Origin: Terebella lapidaria
Lineage: Eukaryota; Annelida; Polychaeta; Terebellida; Terebellidae
Assembly: GCA_949152475.1 (NCBI GenBank)
Contig: OX424569.1
Span: 29,557,950 to 29,621,949, forward strand
Reading direction: 5' to 3'
DNA: 64,000 bases
Shown here: positions 21,985 to 34,694 of the stretch, one piece after another
How positions within the stretch are numbered: position 1 is the first letter of the stretch
Layout: each line of letters starts with the position of its first letter
Notes under the pieces: model-generated
Databases searched by the model: none
What the model was told of the DNA's origin: nothing
What the model saw: the letters and a program-made list of their open reading frames with translations, nothing else
Made by a program: the position numbers and the translations under genes

Positions 21985-23248
21985 CGTGTGTAAGCAAGTC
22001 AGTACTGTCCAAACGACGGGGCGTTTTGTTGTTTAACAAAATATTATCCAGACTGTTGAATATGCAATAAGGCATATCAAATCCATATTGTTACACATTC
22101 CGCACAGAGGCGAAACGGTTGATTGAAAATCTACTAGCAATGGTACACGCGAGTTGCAGCTACCGTTACTCGCATATATTATGGACCTATTACTGATAGT
22201 CTGTATCTTGCAGATATGTATGTATAGGTCTACAGGATATATAGTGGCGAAACAGATGTCTATATGCTGGCGTATAGTTAATTTGCATGCCAGAATCATT
22301 TTCATATTTGATTTATCGAATTGACCATCTCTGTTGGCCTTGTATGTTTGACGAAAATTGATTATTTGTCTACATATAGCAGAACCAAATTGAGAACGTA
22401 TACCAGCATTCAATCAACTGATAAACAGATGCTCGATTAAAACGCCATGGAAAATATGGCGATCGAGAATTACTTACCAGGTGTAATTATAGGCTCACTA
22501 GTTCGTGTTCCATACGATTTCTGGTGTATATTACTGTGGTTTCCAACTCCAAAGTGATGCAATGCTGTTTATACGTAGCTCACTGGTGAAACATCCAAAC
22601 AAAACCCACTCACATTCTTTCGTATCACCGTGAAAAGTTCAGGCGAACACGAGTAATTGTTTTTATCCGAATGGCTAGAACCGCGGGGATCAGATAGAAT
22701 TTCTGACTTGATTTCTCACCAAAAACACCCAAATACACTCTCATCTACCGTCTCTGATGTATAACATTGTGTAATTCCACCGGCGCGCACAAATATAACA
22801 CCGACTGATTGTTCCATGTGGGTTATTTCAGTAATTTTCGGAGTAGACTTTGGAATCACAACTCCATTCAAGCGCATTTCCGTGGTTTTTAGCCGGCGGC
22901 GGAAGATATTTAGTATGATGGGGCCATCAGATACCTCTGTTTTTAACCCCAGCCAGTGTAGGAATCGCGGTAGGGGGCGGTATTTTGTATAACCGCCGCA
23001 AAAATGCGTCTGCCGCCCCCTAATTACCGAAGCGTCGATGTGTTTCATTGGAGAACGCACAGATGTAGAGGGAAATGACCGGCCACGTTTTTACAAAATG
23101 CAGCCACGCACGCATGACGTCCAAAATCGCTTCAACAAATTTATTTGTGGCCGGGTTTTTTGTTGTTGTGGAGATGGGGGCTGGCTCTTTTATTCATGGA
23201 CTGGTAAATTTGTGGGCGCATTTTTTTTTCATGCGTCTGGACTTTAGG

Positions 23249-23284
<36 letters not shown>

Positions 23285-24040
23285 GTCTGGGTGAAGAGCT
23301 TGAAAACTTCAGTTTGGCGTCAAAATTGTCGAGTGTACATAGACTAGTTTACATAACGGTAGAGTTGCTTTTTCTGTTCACACAGCAACGGGGCCTCCAA
23401 CACTTTCTGCCATATATTTACAGTCCGTATTGGCGTGAAATAGTTTTCCTTTCAAGTCTATCGCTACAGATCTATTTTGAAACACGAAGGAGCAATTTTA
23501 TTTAACGTAATTACCACTTTTGAGTTATCAACATTCATTGTCTCGATTCGTTTTATTCTAACTTTATTTTATTAATAAGTACCAAATTTCATGTTGATCA
23601 TTTGACTCCGATCATTTATCAGTGCTATCGGTGCCCTTTACTTAATAATGCTATAACACACAACAGCCTACCAGGTCAACATTTATCGGCAGGTGTTTGA
23701 TTGTCTGTGTTCGATTACTCCAGCGCGGCAGGCGAGGTTAATGAGGACGAAAGTTCATTGCCATGAACTGCTGTCGGGGAAAATCAAACTGCATTATATC
23801 AGGATTTGTCGGAGCATTTCATTCATTTTCTTTGCACCTTTGCATGACGTAGATTCGCATGTTAAGGCACATACATGCATATCATATATTTGCATGTATA
23901 TCTGACACGTTGCATTGATTATTATAATAACGATTTTAACTAATAATTGAAATAGACAATGTAATACTGGTATATTAGAATGGGCATCATACTTTCATGT
24001 TTTGTATGAATGGTATAAGACCAGGTATGCTATAACTACT
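21985..24040. other. Gene-free stretch
   Basis: No frame with domain character. 23252-23285 holds a (GA)n tract running into poly-G. The frames at 22033-22413, 22716-23060 and 23038-23347 are short, lack splice or domain support, and are taken as chance. Confidence 0.5.
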
Positions 24041-24150
24041 ACATGAACATCGTATTATCACAACACTCGAGGAGTCAATGTGTGTGTTTGGGATTTTTTT
24101 GGCTATACTTAGTTAGTGCAGGAGAAAAAAAAACCCAAAACAAATCAGAC

Positions 24151-24297
24151 ACCACTTACCAAGCCACACCCGAACAACAGATGGGTAGCGAGCATCGTTC
24201 ATTAACATGTCTCGAGACATTGTGTGAACTAATAAACGCAGTGATAACTGAATACGCCTCCGTGCGAGAACGTTATGATAAAACATTAGCTTGTTGA
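24151..24297 (+). CDS. Possible 3'-terminal exon of an unidentified gene
   Basis: After an acceptor-like ACAAATCAG the frame encodes YQATPEQQMGSEHRSLTCLE followed by LCELINAVITEYASVRERYD and ends at TGA (24297). The segment is protein-like, with a mixed-charge helical pattern, and an AATAAA lies about 130 bases downstream. I cannot find the upstream exons or name a family, and chance is possible. Confidence 0.25.
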   Translation, partial: TTYQATPEQQMGSEHRSLTCLETLCELINAVITEYASVRERYDKTLAC

Positions 24298-24425
24298 AGG
24301 TATTCATATTGATATCATTAATTGAGGATGATTTGATATATATAGAAGCATGAACGAGGCCTTGTCAAAAAACATCATTGATGTATATTTTTGAGTATGT
24401 ATCATTGAAAATTGTGTTGTGGCAT

Positions 24426-24431
24426 AATAAA
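24426..24431 (+). terminator. Candidate poly(A) signal AATAAA
   Basis: AATAAA about 130 bases after the stop of the possible terminal exon at 24151-24297. It is the main external support for that exon. Confidence 0.3.
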
Positions 24432-26530
24432 GACAATGTTATTTGTTCACCGGAAATCACCAACAAGAAAATAATAAAATAGAATAGAATTTATTCGAAT
24501 CATGAATGTGGAAAATTACATACAGTCAGATAAGTCTTCAATATTTAAGACAATAAACAGAAGATTTGGAACCTCAAACATTAATCGGCCACATATGTTC
24601 CGAAGAGGGAATTTATTGATTGCATACAATCATTCGATCAAAATCGTCTCAGCTTAATAGGTATAAGGCATCATACCACACTAAGATCCTGCATTGGTGG
24701 CAACGATAACGAAAAATAAAAAAAAAAACAAGTCCACAAAATACCTCTATATGACATGATTAGCAAGATCATTACCTTGGAACAAAATAATATCAGATTC
24801 GTGCATAGTCGCCGTTGCAAAACTTTTAAATGTCCCTCGAGTGACAGTTCCGTTCAAATCAGGTGTTTTCTGGCGCGCATCGACACAAGAGCAAGTAGCT
24901 TGTGTACAAAATTTATATTGTTTTGTTTTATAGCCAAACATTACAAAAATTAATTTGCCTTTGCCTGATCAACAAATGCATGTTGATTCACAACACATTT
25001 CTGGGTAGGAAACACTGATATACCACACATTTCGTGGACATTTTTCACCTTTCTCCACAAGATTTATTTTCTCTAAGCCGATTTATAATTGATTTTATTT
25101 TGTAATACTCCAATAGTGTTGTGATCGGTAAGTTCGTTCAAATAGTTCATAATGGCAACGTGTATCTTAAATAAATCTGAATTGCACGATCTTATATATT
25201 GTACTGTAATGCTTGTAGCACATGGACTATCGCTTCGATATCTTCCCCATCCATCGCCGGGTAATCACACGCATGATAATACTACAATAAAATGTTAATT
25301 GTTCCACCCGCAAGGCCACATGGGTAATTACCACAACTGCAAGCATAACAACCTCATACGTTAGCCTCGAGCCGCGAGATAAAACAAATGCATGTGGCAT
25401 TAGGTCAGATATGCTACGTGCAACTAAAAGCTTTAGTACACATGTATTGTAATTTAGGTGTTTTTTTTATTACTGACAATCATATAATAGGAATGTCATT
25501 GGAAATAAGGCATTTACATCGAAAAAGCACATATAAAATACAGTGTACAGTGACACATTATGGATATTTGTCATGATCAAATCTAATTTCTGGTCAATGT
25601 ATCCAAGGTTATGTTTTGCCAAACAGTTACGTGCGCGTGTATATATTGTTTTTGAGTCATTGCCAGAAAATCAGCATCGTCACTGGTTCGAAAAACAGCA
25701 AGATTGGTCGGCCACTTGCCCCCGCACAAAATGGTCACTGTTTTTACATACACATTTTTAGGAAGCTGTATGTCATCTTTCCAACTTGGACCGTCGTATT
25801 GTAACACTGTATGTATCTTGTGTCTGTGTTTCAGACATATATTATAGCTTTATTTGTGTCATATGTTCGGTGTTTGTCGATTTGCCGAAACTCAGATCAG
25901 AACACTGACGGTGAGATCGAGCAACGCCCAGGTAAGTTACAGATTGGCATTCAAATATATTGGCTGTATCTAACTTACTGGTGAATTCTAATTGGTAATT
26001 AGAATGTGCGTTTTTAATTTAGCCTACTGCATGCCTTATGAGGAGAGTTATATAACTTAATATGACCTAATAAGGAGAGTTATATCGTTAAAATAATACT
26101 ACTACAGGAAATCGTTAAATCTAGTCTATAGATAAAAATATCGAGTTATATTGCCGATAATTATTTAATAATACACACACTTATATAATTACAACATTTG
26201 TTGCATGCCTATCGGAATATTCACTCCATTATGGGAAAGCTCAATTTGAAAACATCAAACGTCTGACACGTTCTACCGATTATGTCATTATGTATTTATG
26301 TAGATCCACATTTTTATTATTCGACACAGAACACATTGTTACAAAAGTTGACTGGTTTCTTTCGGCAGAGCACATAGTAATTTTGAAACTTTTTGCGTAA
26401 AACGATAATGTGTGAATAGAGAACTTATCATTGACCAATGTATTCCACCTTACAGGCAACATTCTACAAGATCTGCTATAGTCACTTCTCACTTGAGATA
26501 TACCCCAAAAAGAAGTCAAAACTTGCAAAA

Positions 26531-26938
26531 ATGACTCTACGGTCCCCAGCTAAAATAAACATGGACAAGATGATGCGCCAGCCTCCGACCTTGACCTTGA
26601 TTCTACCGCCGGAAGTGGACTTCGGCGTGACTCTGCAGCAGACGAAACACGTGTACGACCAACTCCTTGCCGACAAACACTCGAAACTCTTCGCTAATTT
26701 ACTCGCTAAAAAGGCCGAATACGATGCCAAGTGTCAAGAACTGGCTGCCAAAGACGTCAACACTGCTATGGAGTACGGCGTTCGCTCGCAGGAGGCTTTA
26801 AATAAGCTCTGCAAGGAGTATGGGGAAGAACTGACCGACCTGCGCAGAGACTACCAAGACAAACTGAACGCCATGTACGGACAGCTGGACGGAGCTAAGA
26901 AAGATCACGTCGATTTCAAGGTTTACTCTCGGAAGTAG
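26531..26938 (+). CDS. Small helical 'QLLADKH' family protein, copy 3 (unknown function)
   Basis: A 135-residue protein from the ATG at 26531, chosen because it aligns with the N-termini of copies 1 and 4 (MTL[KR]). An upstream in-frame ATG at 26438 lies before the acceptor-like TTCCACCTTACAG (ending 26455) and is probably intronic. The family order is intact: MMRQPPTLTLILPPEVDFG, HVYDQLLADKHSKLF, YDAKCQELAAKD, ALNKLCKEYGEEL and YQDKLNAMYGQL. The C-terminus extends a few residues beyond copy 4 (DFKVYSRK). No membrane segment or known domain. The sense frame is clearly richer in G/C at third positions than the flanks. Confidence 0.78.
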   Translation: MTLRSPAKINMDKMMRQPPTLTLILPPEVDFGVTLQQTKHVYDQLLADKHSKLFANLLAKKAEYDAKCQELAAKDVNTAMEYGVRSQEALNKLCKEYGEELTDLRRDYQDKLNAMYGQLDGAKKDHVDFKVYSRK

Positions 26939-27143
26939 TTCGAAAGACTGGAATGCGTGTTTAATACTTCTTTATTTCACAATTTATATAGCTAGTTTCG
27001 CAGTATGTTTTGTTCTTATTCGCAAATGGCGATTGCACAATAGCTGACAATATGTTTGATGGGGTTGATAAAGACGGTATATGATTGTTTTTGCATAATA
27101 TATTTTCTGGATTCTTTATTTGGATAAATATAATGACAATCCC

Positions 27144-27222
27144 GTTTGAACTGGCGGAAGAACACCAGAAAGCAGTCGACCTTCGGTCTCGTGCTCTCTG
27201 GTATTCTTCCGCCAGTTCAAAC
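27144..27222. repeat. Foldback hairpin between family copies 3 and 4
   Basis: GTTTGAACTGGCGGAAGAA and its complement enclose a short loop. The arms continue with ACCAGA against TCTGGT, for a stem of about 26 bases with one mismatch. The element is stand-alone and GC-richer than the surroundings. Confidence 0.55.
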
Positions 27223-27322
27223 TCGATCTTTCCCGTGTGCTGGAAAACACACTCACCTAGTTTTGTTTTTATCACATGCTATGAATTTATGATTCTGAAA
27301 TATTTGGCAACCCAACCCCTGT

Positions 27323-28230
27323 AAATTAAAGTACTAGTATAGTGAAAATATGATGTGAATTTATATGAAAGATCTCATTGATCTGAGCAAAATGGTATTT
27401 ACGGCATGTAAATATCACAATCCATTCAAAAGTTATAGCACTTTAAAGACTGAAATCGGCAAATTTGCTTTTTCAAAACAATTTAGCTAATTAGTATGCA
27501 AATGAGATATTCATGACATCATCGGGGGAAGTTATTTTAATTAGGTACTTTGATTTGTATTTTTCATTCATTTAATGTTATGATTATTCATCAAAACTTA
27601 TTATATACAGATTTCAAGATGAATAATCAGTGTTTTCACTTTTTCTGTTGTTGTCAGGGTAACCAGTGACCTGGTATGGCCCATAGCAACCATGGTTGCT
27701 AGGGCCAGAAACCCACTTGGAACAGAGTATGCACGAATAAAAATGGTGCCAACTTGAGATCTATAATAATTTTTTTCATAAATAATCGACAGAAAGTCTG
27801 TGGATAGACTGACTTGGCAGTTAATGGCCATGGCAACCATGGGTAACTACGGCTATAGGGAACGACTGGTAACCATAGCAACAGTACAGTTTGTGCGGAT
27901 ATTGACTATGTATGGTACATAATAATATGCACTAGTCAGATCGTCAGAACCTTCAATAAGAATCATTATATCATGGCTTGAAATATCCTAATTAAAATTT
28001 GTTCCCCTCGTGACGTCATGAATTCTCATTAGCATCTAATTTGCATATTAATGAGTTGCTAGAACTTTTCAAGTGGCTTCTGTAATGTAGTGCCGGAATG
28101 GCAGTTTCAAATGGCTGTAACTTTTGAACGGATAGAGATATTGATATACCGTAAAGACCATTTTGCTCAGATCAATGAGATCTTTCATATAACAAAACAT
28201 CATGTTTTCACTTTACTAGTACTTTAAAGT
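27323..28230. mobile_element. Long-TIR foldback element (about 0.9 kb)
   Basis: The ends are complementary for roughly 200-240 bases. Left 'ttaaagtactagtatagtga', 'gaaagatctcattgatctga' and 'gcaaaatggtatttacgg' are mirrored at 28110-28230, and 'atgcaaatgag' with 'catgacatcat' is mirrored at 27990-28050. The centre carries further inverted 'agcaaccatgg' motifs. No transposase frame is seen, so it is a non-autonomous foldback or MITE-type element. The target duplication is not clear. Confidence 0.6.
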
Positions 28231-29805
28231 AAAATTGAACCAAAGATTGCAAGAACTTCTTACAATCTTTGATTGTACTCAAGGACCCTGAGTAGAAGAC
28301 CCTTAAACATGTGCGTTGCTAGGAAACAATATAAACAATGCAGATCACCGGGTCGTCAAATACTTTGTATTATGACGTCACAGTGGTTGTACGTTTTCTA
28401 AATGGTTACATGTTACTAAGGCTGAATCGCGTGATGTTTCATGTTTCATAGAACACTCGTGCTTTAATTGTTCTTTAAAGAAAAACGCATTCAGACAAGT
28501 GCATGTGAATATGTGAAACGTGAAGCAAAAATGTGAAGAAAAAAATAGTGCAAACATGATGTTTCCGGCAAAGGTTATCACACTGTCGGAAATCACTGTG
28601 TGTTCTCACTGTTTGTAGTTTAAGATAAATTCATAGCATGTGATAAATATCATTACATGTCAGAGAATTTGCATGTTTGAACTTCTATCAAATGACGATA
28701 TTGCGTTATATATTGTGGGCGTTATGCCGTATGTCATAACGGCCAAATGCTCTTTACTCATGTTTGATATACATGTAAGTGGGCTATTGTCTTTTTAGAC
28801 CGCTGGATAGATCAATTGTGACGTGATACGATGGTGCATATATGTTGAAATATGATTATGTGTGTGGAAACTACGGCCCGGTTAACCCTAAATACCTGTG
28901 TGTTCTAATGTATCTTGGATGATTTCGGTGCATTGTTATAATTATCGAATTTTATTCTATTCTCTTTCCATATATATATGGAACATTTCCTATGTAAAAC
29001 AATCAGTCTATATTTACTACGCATATGAAGTTATCAAGGCTTACAGTTGCATTCTTATATCTGTCAAAAACAGCATCGCAAATGAACATTTCTCAACGAT
29101 ATTTCCTCACATACAGAGATAATTACATACACGAGTACTACCATGTTTTATTGTAGATTCCACGCAGAAATCACACTTTTTGCTAAGTACTGTAGCCATT
29201 GGCCGTTTTGTTTTGACATTAACCCAATAACAGATGAACTCTGCTGGATGCCACTCGTCTGCTATTTCCGTAAACCTGCGATGTTGTTCCATTTCTTACT
29301 GACTTGGCCTTTGTTTAGACGGTGTTTATCCAAGCACAAGGCCACCGGATGCCACGCTGTTTCGTCCAGCGCCGTATCAGACACTGACCAACACCGACCG
29401 TAAATAAAAAACACCAACGTTTCCTAACGATGTACAATTCTGGCAGAGAGTTTTGGCCTGTAATTGCGAATTAGGATCAACTGGGATGCTAAGCAGATAT
29501 CCGAACATTGACAGTATTCGTGTTAGATTGTAAATATTATATTATACAAATACGACGTTTCATTGCTTTATTTCCACGATATATACTGCTAGTGTTTGGG
29601 ATTCTGGAAAGGTCACTTGACAATGTAACTTTGAAGACGGCTCTAAACAAAAAATATACCGACTATTTACTGCTCGGATATTCGCAGGATATTGTGTTAC
29701 TTGATGGATATTCACTGTGGATTTTTTCCAACAATAAATATCTGACAAGATTCCCGGAATGAACTCTCAATCAAGCTTGACGACAAATCAGCAAAATCTG
29801 CCAAG

Positions 29806-30183
29806 ATGACACTCAAGTCGCCATCAAAACTAAATACCGACCGCATGTTGCGTCAACCGCCGACCTTGACCTTGATCCTACCACCGGAAGTGGACTACGG
29901 CATGACCCTCCAGCAGACGAAACTCGTGTACGACCAACTGCTCGCTGACAAACACGCGAAGTTGTACCAGACCCTGCTTGAGAGGAAGGCGGACTACGAC
30001 GCTAAGTGTACAGACTTGGCGAGCAAGGACATGGACAAGGCGCTAGAGTTTGGCGTCAGGGCGCAGGAGGCCATAAACAACTTGTGCTCGGTGTTCAGTC
30101 GCGAGGTGATGGACTTGAGAAGAGACTACCAGGATAAGTTGAATAAAATGTACACACAGCTTGAACAAACAGTAAAATCATAA
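29806..30183 (+). CDS. Small helical 'QLLADKH' family protein, copy 4 (unknown function)
   Basis: A 125-residue protein beginning MTLKSPSKLNTDRMLRQPP. It continues LTLILPPEVDYG, KLVYDQLLADKHAKLYQTLL, YDAKCTDLASKDMDKALEFG, INNLCSVFSREV and YQDKLNKMYTQLEQ. It is very close to copy 5, including the unusual NNLCSVFSRE segment that replaces KLC.EY in the others, so copies 4 and 5 are sisters. It carries a strong G/C third-position bias compatible with high expression. The function is unknown; the predicted architecture is a short proline-bearing N-terminus followed by two or three amphipathic helices. Confidence 0.8.
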   Translation: MTLKSPSKLNTDRMLRQPPTLTLILPPEVDYGMTLQQTKLVYDQLLADKHAKLYQTLLERKADYDAKCTDLASKDMDKALEFGVRAQEAINNLCSVFSREVMDLRRDYQDKLNKMYTQLEQTVKS

Positions 30184-30194
30184 AGCGCAATGGA

Positions 30195-30200
30195 AATAAA
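30195..30200 (+). terminator. Poly(A) signal AATAAA of family copy 4
   Basis: AATAAA 12 bases after the stop codon of the gene at 29806-30183, followed by T-rich sequence. The position implies a very short 3' untranslated region. Confidence 0.5.
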
Positions 30201-30259
30201 TCTTCGGATTTATTTTGCATTATGTTAACTTTCAAAACTGAATGAGTATGTTGACAAAA

Positions 30260-33170
30260 TTGTATGTATTTAGAATCTGTAGTTACGTTGAGCGACATGA
30301 TTAGCACAAGCATCTCTCAATGGCAACGTGTTGATAGATCCTGTCTTCTTATTATGTGAACGTATTATATGTAAACGCATTGTACAAAATATAATGTATG
30401 AACATATTATATATACATAAATGCACAAGCCATGAATAAAAAACGTAATGGAAAAAAAATAGCAATGCAGATACCAACTTGTTACAGAAGTATCCATGTC
30501 TTGTTTGCGGTTTCAAATGATCTGGTTTACCTCACGCGAGGTATGAGTGGAAAAAATAACTATATATGGCAGTTTGAATGTTGCAACGGTAATTATAATC
30601 CCTATGTTCAAACGGTGGCTTATGTTTGGCATATTTTATATTTGCATTCGTTTTGCATAGCAAAAATGCTCCGTGAGTAATTGTATTGTTTTCTATTGTA
30701 TTGTATCGTATTCAAGGCTTCACCAGTGTAACAGGTTTTTCAGTAAATACAAACAAATACATCACCAGAAAGCCCCAGGACACAGTCTGTAGACCGCGAA
30801 GGTTAAACCTCCACATCTGGAGGGTCCCGTGACCTGAGAAACGTATCATTGTTCCGAGCAACACTGTCGGAAAGCCAGCCATTTTCTACCCAGCGTTTTC
30901 ATGCACGATTACATCTTTAGATTGGTTCCACTTTTAAAATGCATATGCACTATCTGTGGTTCATTACGTTTCCAATTGCAAGAGTAACTATCAACCGTGT
31001 GATATCATTGTCAACAAGAGGGGTGTACGAAAAATGGCCATTTTCAATGAGGCAGTGATAATAAAACCATAATGAACCAGGGATGCTTTAGTCTATACTG
31101 TTTTTCAGACCACTGTTTTTTTATTGGTGACTGTGATGATATCCACTCATCAAGTATCTTTCAACCAGAATGCGATGCATGTAACAAGTATAGGCACCGC
31201 GTTAGAAGTAACACATGAAGATAATGATCCCGTGTATTTCTGACGTAAGTTTGTTACCTAATTTACATAACAAAGCAACTACCTTCAACAACAGGCAACA
31301 TGTTTGTATTTTTGAAAACTATATTTCATATCAAACATACTCACACCAAATATTATGACTACAACCAGTCCTCTGTGAAATTTTGCTCATTTTGAACTCT
31401 ATCCATCACACGCGGATGTAAACAAAGCATAACAGATGGTAAGAAAATTCCACGCACACTACAGTGTATCACTGATTATTTTTGTCATAACTCCACTGTA
31501 CATACATTCAGATACAAACGGGAAAATGTAGTCTCTGGCGAATTTTAAGGATGTACGCTCCATGCGGACCCAGACAGAGAGGCTAAAATTGGAGAATTGT
31601 TCGATGGTTGTCAGACTTCTGTGCAATCATCAAAATGACATCGTGCATTCGCGAACAGAAAATTGAGATCAAATATTCTCTTTAGTTTACCGATGGGTCA
31701 TTTTGGTAATTTCCACTAAAATCAATTATTTCATAAAAACTAATGCAAAACAAAATATGAAATTTTGCCTATTTTTTAACAACAGTGTGGGTAAAATTTT
31801 CATACCAAAAATATGGGGGTCACCGTGCCACAGCGCTACAGGCATTCATATCATTTCAGAATAGGAAATTTTACCAAAATTTGCCAACATGTTGATAATT
31901 GCATTGACTTTGATAACTTTAGCAGCATATAACAGAAAAATTACCACGATTACCCCATGTGTATATAAATAAGTAAAAGCTAAAAGGTTTTGCATCATTT
32001 GTTATTTTTTTTTTATTTCTTAAGTATTTTGGGAGTAAAGTCACCCATAATTCCACATTAAAGTTATCCCACAGTTATGTTTTCGAATGCACAATGTCCT
32101 GCTGATGCTTCTTTCAAAGTCTGAAATTTTTTTTTCTTTAAATTTTAGCCCATCTGAGTGGATCGACCTCCTCAAGAAATGTTGGCATTTGTTTGCATTC
32201 GGGTTATATTGTATTATATGTTTTACACAAAAATTTAGTTTTGAGAAGAATATTGCGTAGTTTCGGAGGCAGTTTTCTTTAAGGCACCACGATTGTATAA
32301 ACAGTAAGGGTCAAATAACTGAACCTTTGTAGAATTGATATTTAAGAAACTCTCCGGCCCGCTAATCTCCTGACTGTGTTCATGTGTGAAACAGAATTTC
32401 ACATTAATTGATTTTAAATTCTCAGTGAAAAAGGGGAGATAGGTAGAATTTTGACAGCATTGGTGGCAAATGAAATGGTCCTTCGAGAATTTAACATTTC
32501 TTGTTAAATACGCGTTAAAAAATACGTGCAAACGACTTACTAATTCGGGCAAACGAAGTAGTACTACGTGCAAACGACTTAGTACTTCGTGCGAACGAAG
32601 TAGGTTTCTTTTTCATCATGTCCTATCAGGGGCACCGTAGTAAACTGACTCATTTGATGTGAATTTGTTCTTTGTCTGATGTTTCCTTTCATAAAAGCAG
32701 AAATAAACTTAGTTTACTATTTACTGTAGCATACACAAATCCTCCCACACAGTCCAAAGTACACACATGACACCATGAAATTAAGCAAAGCAAAATCCCT
32801 TTTCACTCCGTTTACTGCGTACAATATAGACAGTGATATAACACAATTGCACTGAATCGCATTCATATACATGTCGAATTGTCGATACAAAATTTGTATT
32901 GTGAGTTATAGAAGACGCATGGATAATGTCTATGCAGACACGGATAATGCTATATCATATATCATTTGTAAGAAACATCCGATCTACAACACAATGCATC
33001 ATGCAGCTGCCAACGTGGAAAACAACGGACTGATGTCGTTTTCATGCTAACAACGATTGAAATATATAAACAGCAACACGCTGTGTATTTCGCTGTGGAA
33101 AGACTATACTCTAATTATTCTGACTTGTTTACACCAGTTTTTTTACGATGTTTTGCAATGCTAGATGGTT
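30260..33170. other. Gene-free AT-rich stretch with dispersed repeats
   Basis: No supported gene. 31310-31540 ('ccatcacacgcggatgtaaa', 'atcactgattatttt') is homologous, in inverted orientation, to 37330-37560 inside the zinc transporter gene. 32521-32602 has tandem units of about 23 bases built from 'acgtgcaaacgacttagtac'. Confidence 0.5.
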
Positions 33171-33171
33171 T

Positions 33172-33584
33172 GGTTCTATAACATGGCATACTTTACCTAG
33201 GAGTCAAACGACAATTTTCTAACAAATTTCAGACTTCTGTCGCAAAAATGGAAGGAAATGGCAATCTACAGCCCAAAAACGGGGTCTCGAGAATCTGACC
33301 ATATTCGAGGATTTCGTCTTGTTTATATGCAACTGATACAAAGTATTTTAGACCAGAAGACAAATTGGGATGCACTCTACACAAAAATGTTGATTTCAAG
33401 ATATTGCTCCGCTACAAAACCGAGCAAATGCACAAAATTGTGTGCGGACCCAGAAATTAAATAACACGGCTAACTTTAACATTGGAGTAGATTGCCAACT
33501 TTTTTCAATTTTCGTGATAGACGACTGGATTGTGGTGGAAAATTGACGTTTAACTCCCAGGTGAAGTATGCCAAGTTATAGAAC
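33172..33584. mobile_element. TIR element (about 0.4 kb) with a hAT MITE at its right edge
   Basis: Left 'ggttctataacatggcatac' with 'tttacctaggagtcaaacg' is mirrored by 'cgtttaactcccaggtgaag' with 'tatgccaagttatagaac' at the right, giving terminal inverted repeats of about 46 bases. No transposase frame. The MITE at 33589 inserted within a few bases of its right end. Confidence 0.55.
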
Positions 33585-33588
33585 GATG

Positions 33589-33713
33589 GGCCCAAGTACC
33601 GTACACTGCTCCTTAATATTACTCGTCCACTGAAAACATACCATTTAATCCGTCTCGCACCTTTTTAATCCTTATTGAATATAGAGGAAGGCGCAGGATA
33701 TGATACTTGGGCC
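33589..33713. mobile_element. hAT-type MITE, copy 1
   Basis: 125 bases with ends GGCCCAAGTA and TACTTGGGCC, flanked on both sides by the identical 8-bp duplication GAACGATG. The interior holds 'tccttaatattactcgtcca' and 'tatagaggaaggcgcagg'. An 8-bp target duplication and a short palindromic-type end fit non-autonomous hAT elements. Confidence 0.85.
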
Positions 33714-34252
33714 GAACGATGTATCCATTTAGCATCTCAAAAATAGCAGCAAAAACAGTGTGAACGAGTTAGAAAGAAAAATCACAGTAAGCAAGCGGGT
33801 TTTATTATCGATACAGATTACAACCTAGTCCACACTTGAGCGATAAACAAACGCACGTGACTGGAGTGCAATGTCCAGAGCATATACACCGGTAATCCGA
33901 TACCACGATATACATGGGTGGATAAACAAATAAGCGAGAAATGAACTGGTAGCAAAGAGTGCTGCTAGGCCCATATGTATATACGGACAAGTGTAAATAA
34001 ACAACAGAAGTGTACACACGGACATGATTAATGGCCAAGTCATCTATACCTCAACAAGTGTTCAAAGATGATGTGTTCAAATGTATCAGTCGGCAGGCTT
34101 ACGTAAGATGTTTCTTCGGATTAATATTATTGAAGGACAGCATCCAGACAGGACCGACCCAGATATATTGCCTATTTATTAACCCCATGGCGATTTCACG
34201 CTGCGTAACATAACATGCAACCTCGGGCGCTACTGACGGGCATTCGTAAATC

Positions 34253-34376
34253 GGCCCAAGTATCATACACTGCGCCTTCCTCTATATTCAATAAGTATTA
34301 AATTGTGACAGACGGATTAAATGGCATTCATTTAGTGGACGAGCAGTATTAAGGCGCAGTGTATGATACTTGGGCC
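34253..34376. mobile_element. hAT-type MITE, copy 2
   Basis: Same family as the element at 33589, in opposite orientation, flanked by the perfect 8-bp duplication CGTAAATC. It lies about 320 bases before the zinc transporter start codon, so it may sit in or near that promoter. Confidence 0.85.
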
Positions 34377-34694
34377 CGTAAATCTAGGAACCTGTCCTGT
34401 CCAAATATAAACATGCCTATACAGGCCTCTACTGGGTGTACACGTGCATTTATCTAGCCTAGCACTTTGAGTCAGTGTCGCTGAATGAAGGCACAACAAC
34501 ATCTACGGTACTTGAGTGATTTGGACAGCGATTTGATGCTGATGATTCAAGTGCAACGGATCATAACACCTCCGATTTTGGTTTTGTTTTGGAATACCAC
34601 AAGCAGAGTTCTACGACAAACTTCGTCGAGTTTCATGGACGCCCATTTCATGAAGAGCGTTACGCTTGTATGATAAAAACAAACAAATAACAAA

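Noticed and set aside
22033..22413. 126-codon minus-strand frame beside small-family copy 2
   Set aside because: No domain, no splice or poly(A) support, and AT-rich codon composition like non-coding DNA.
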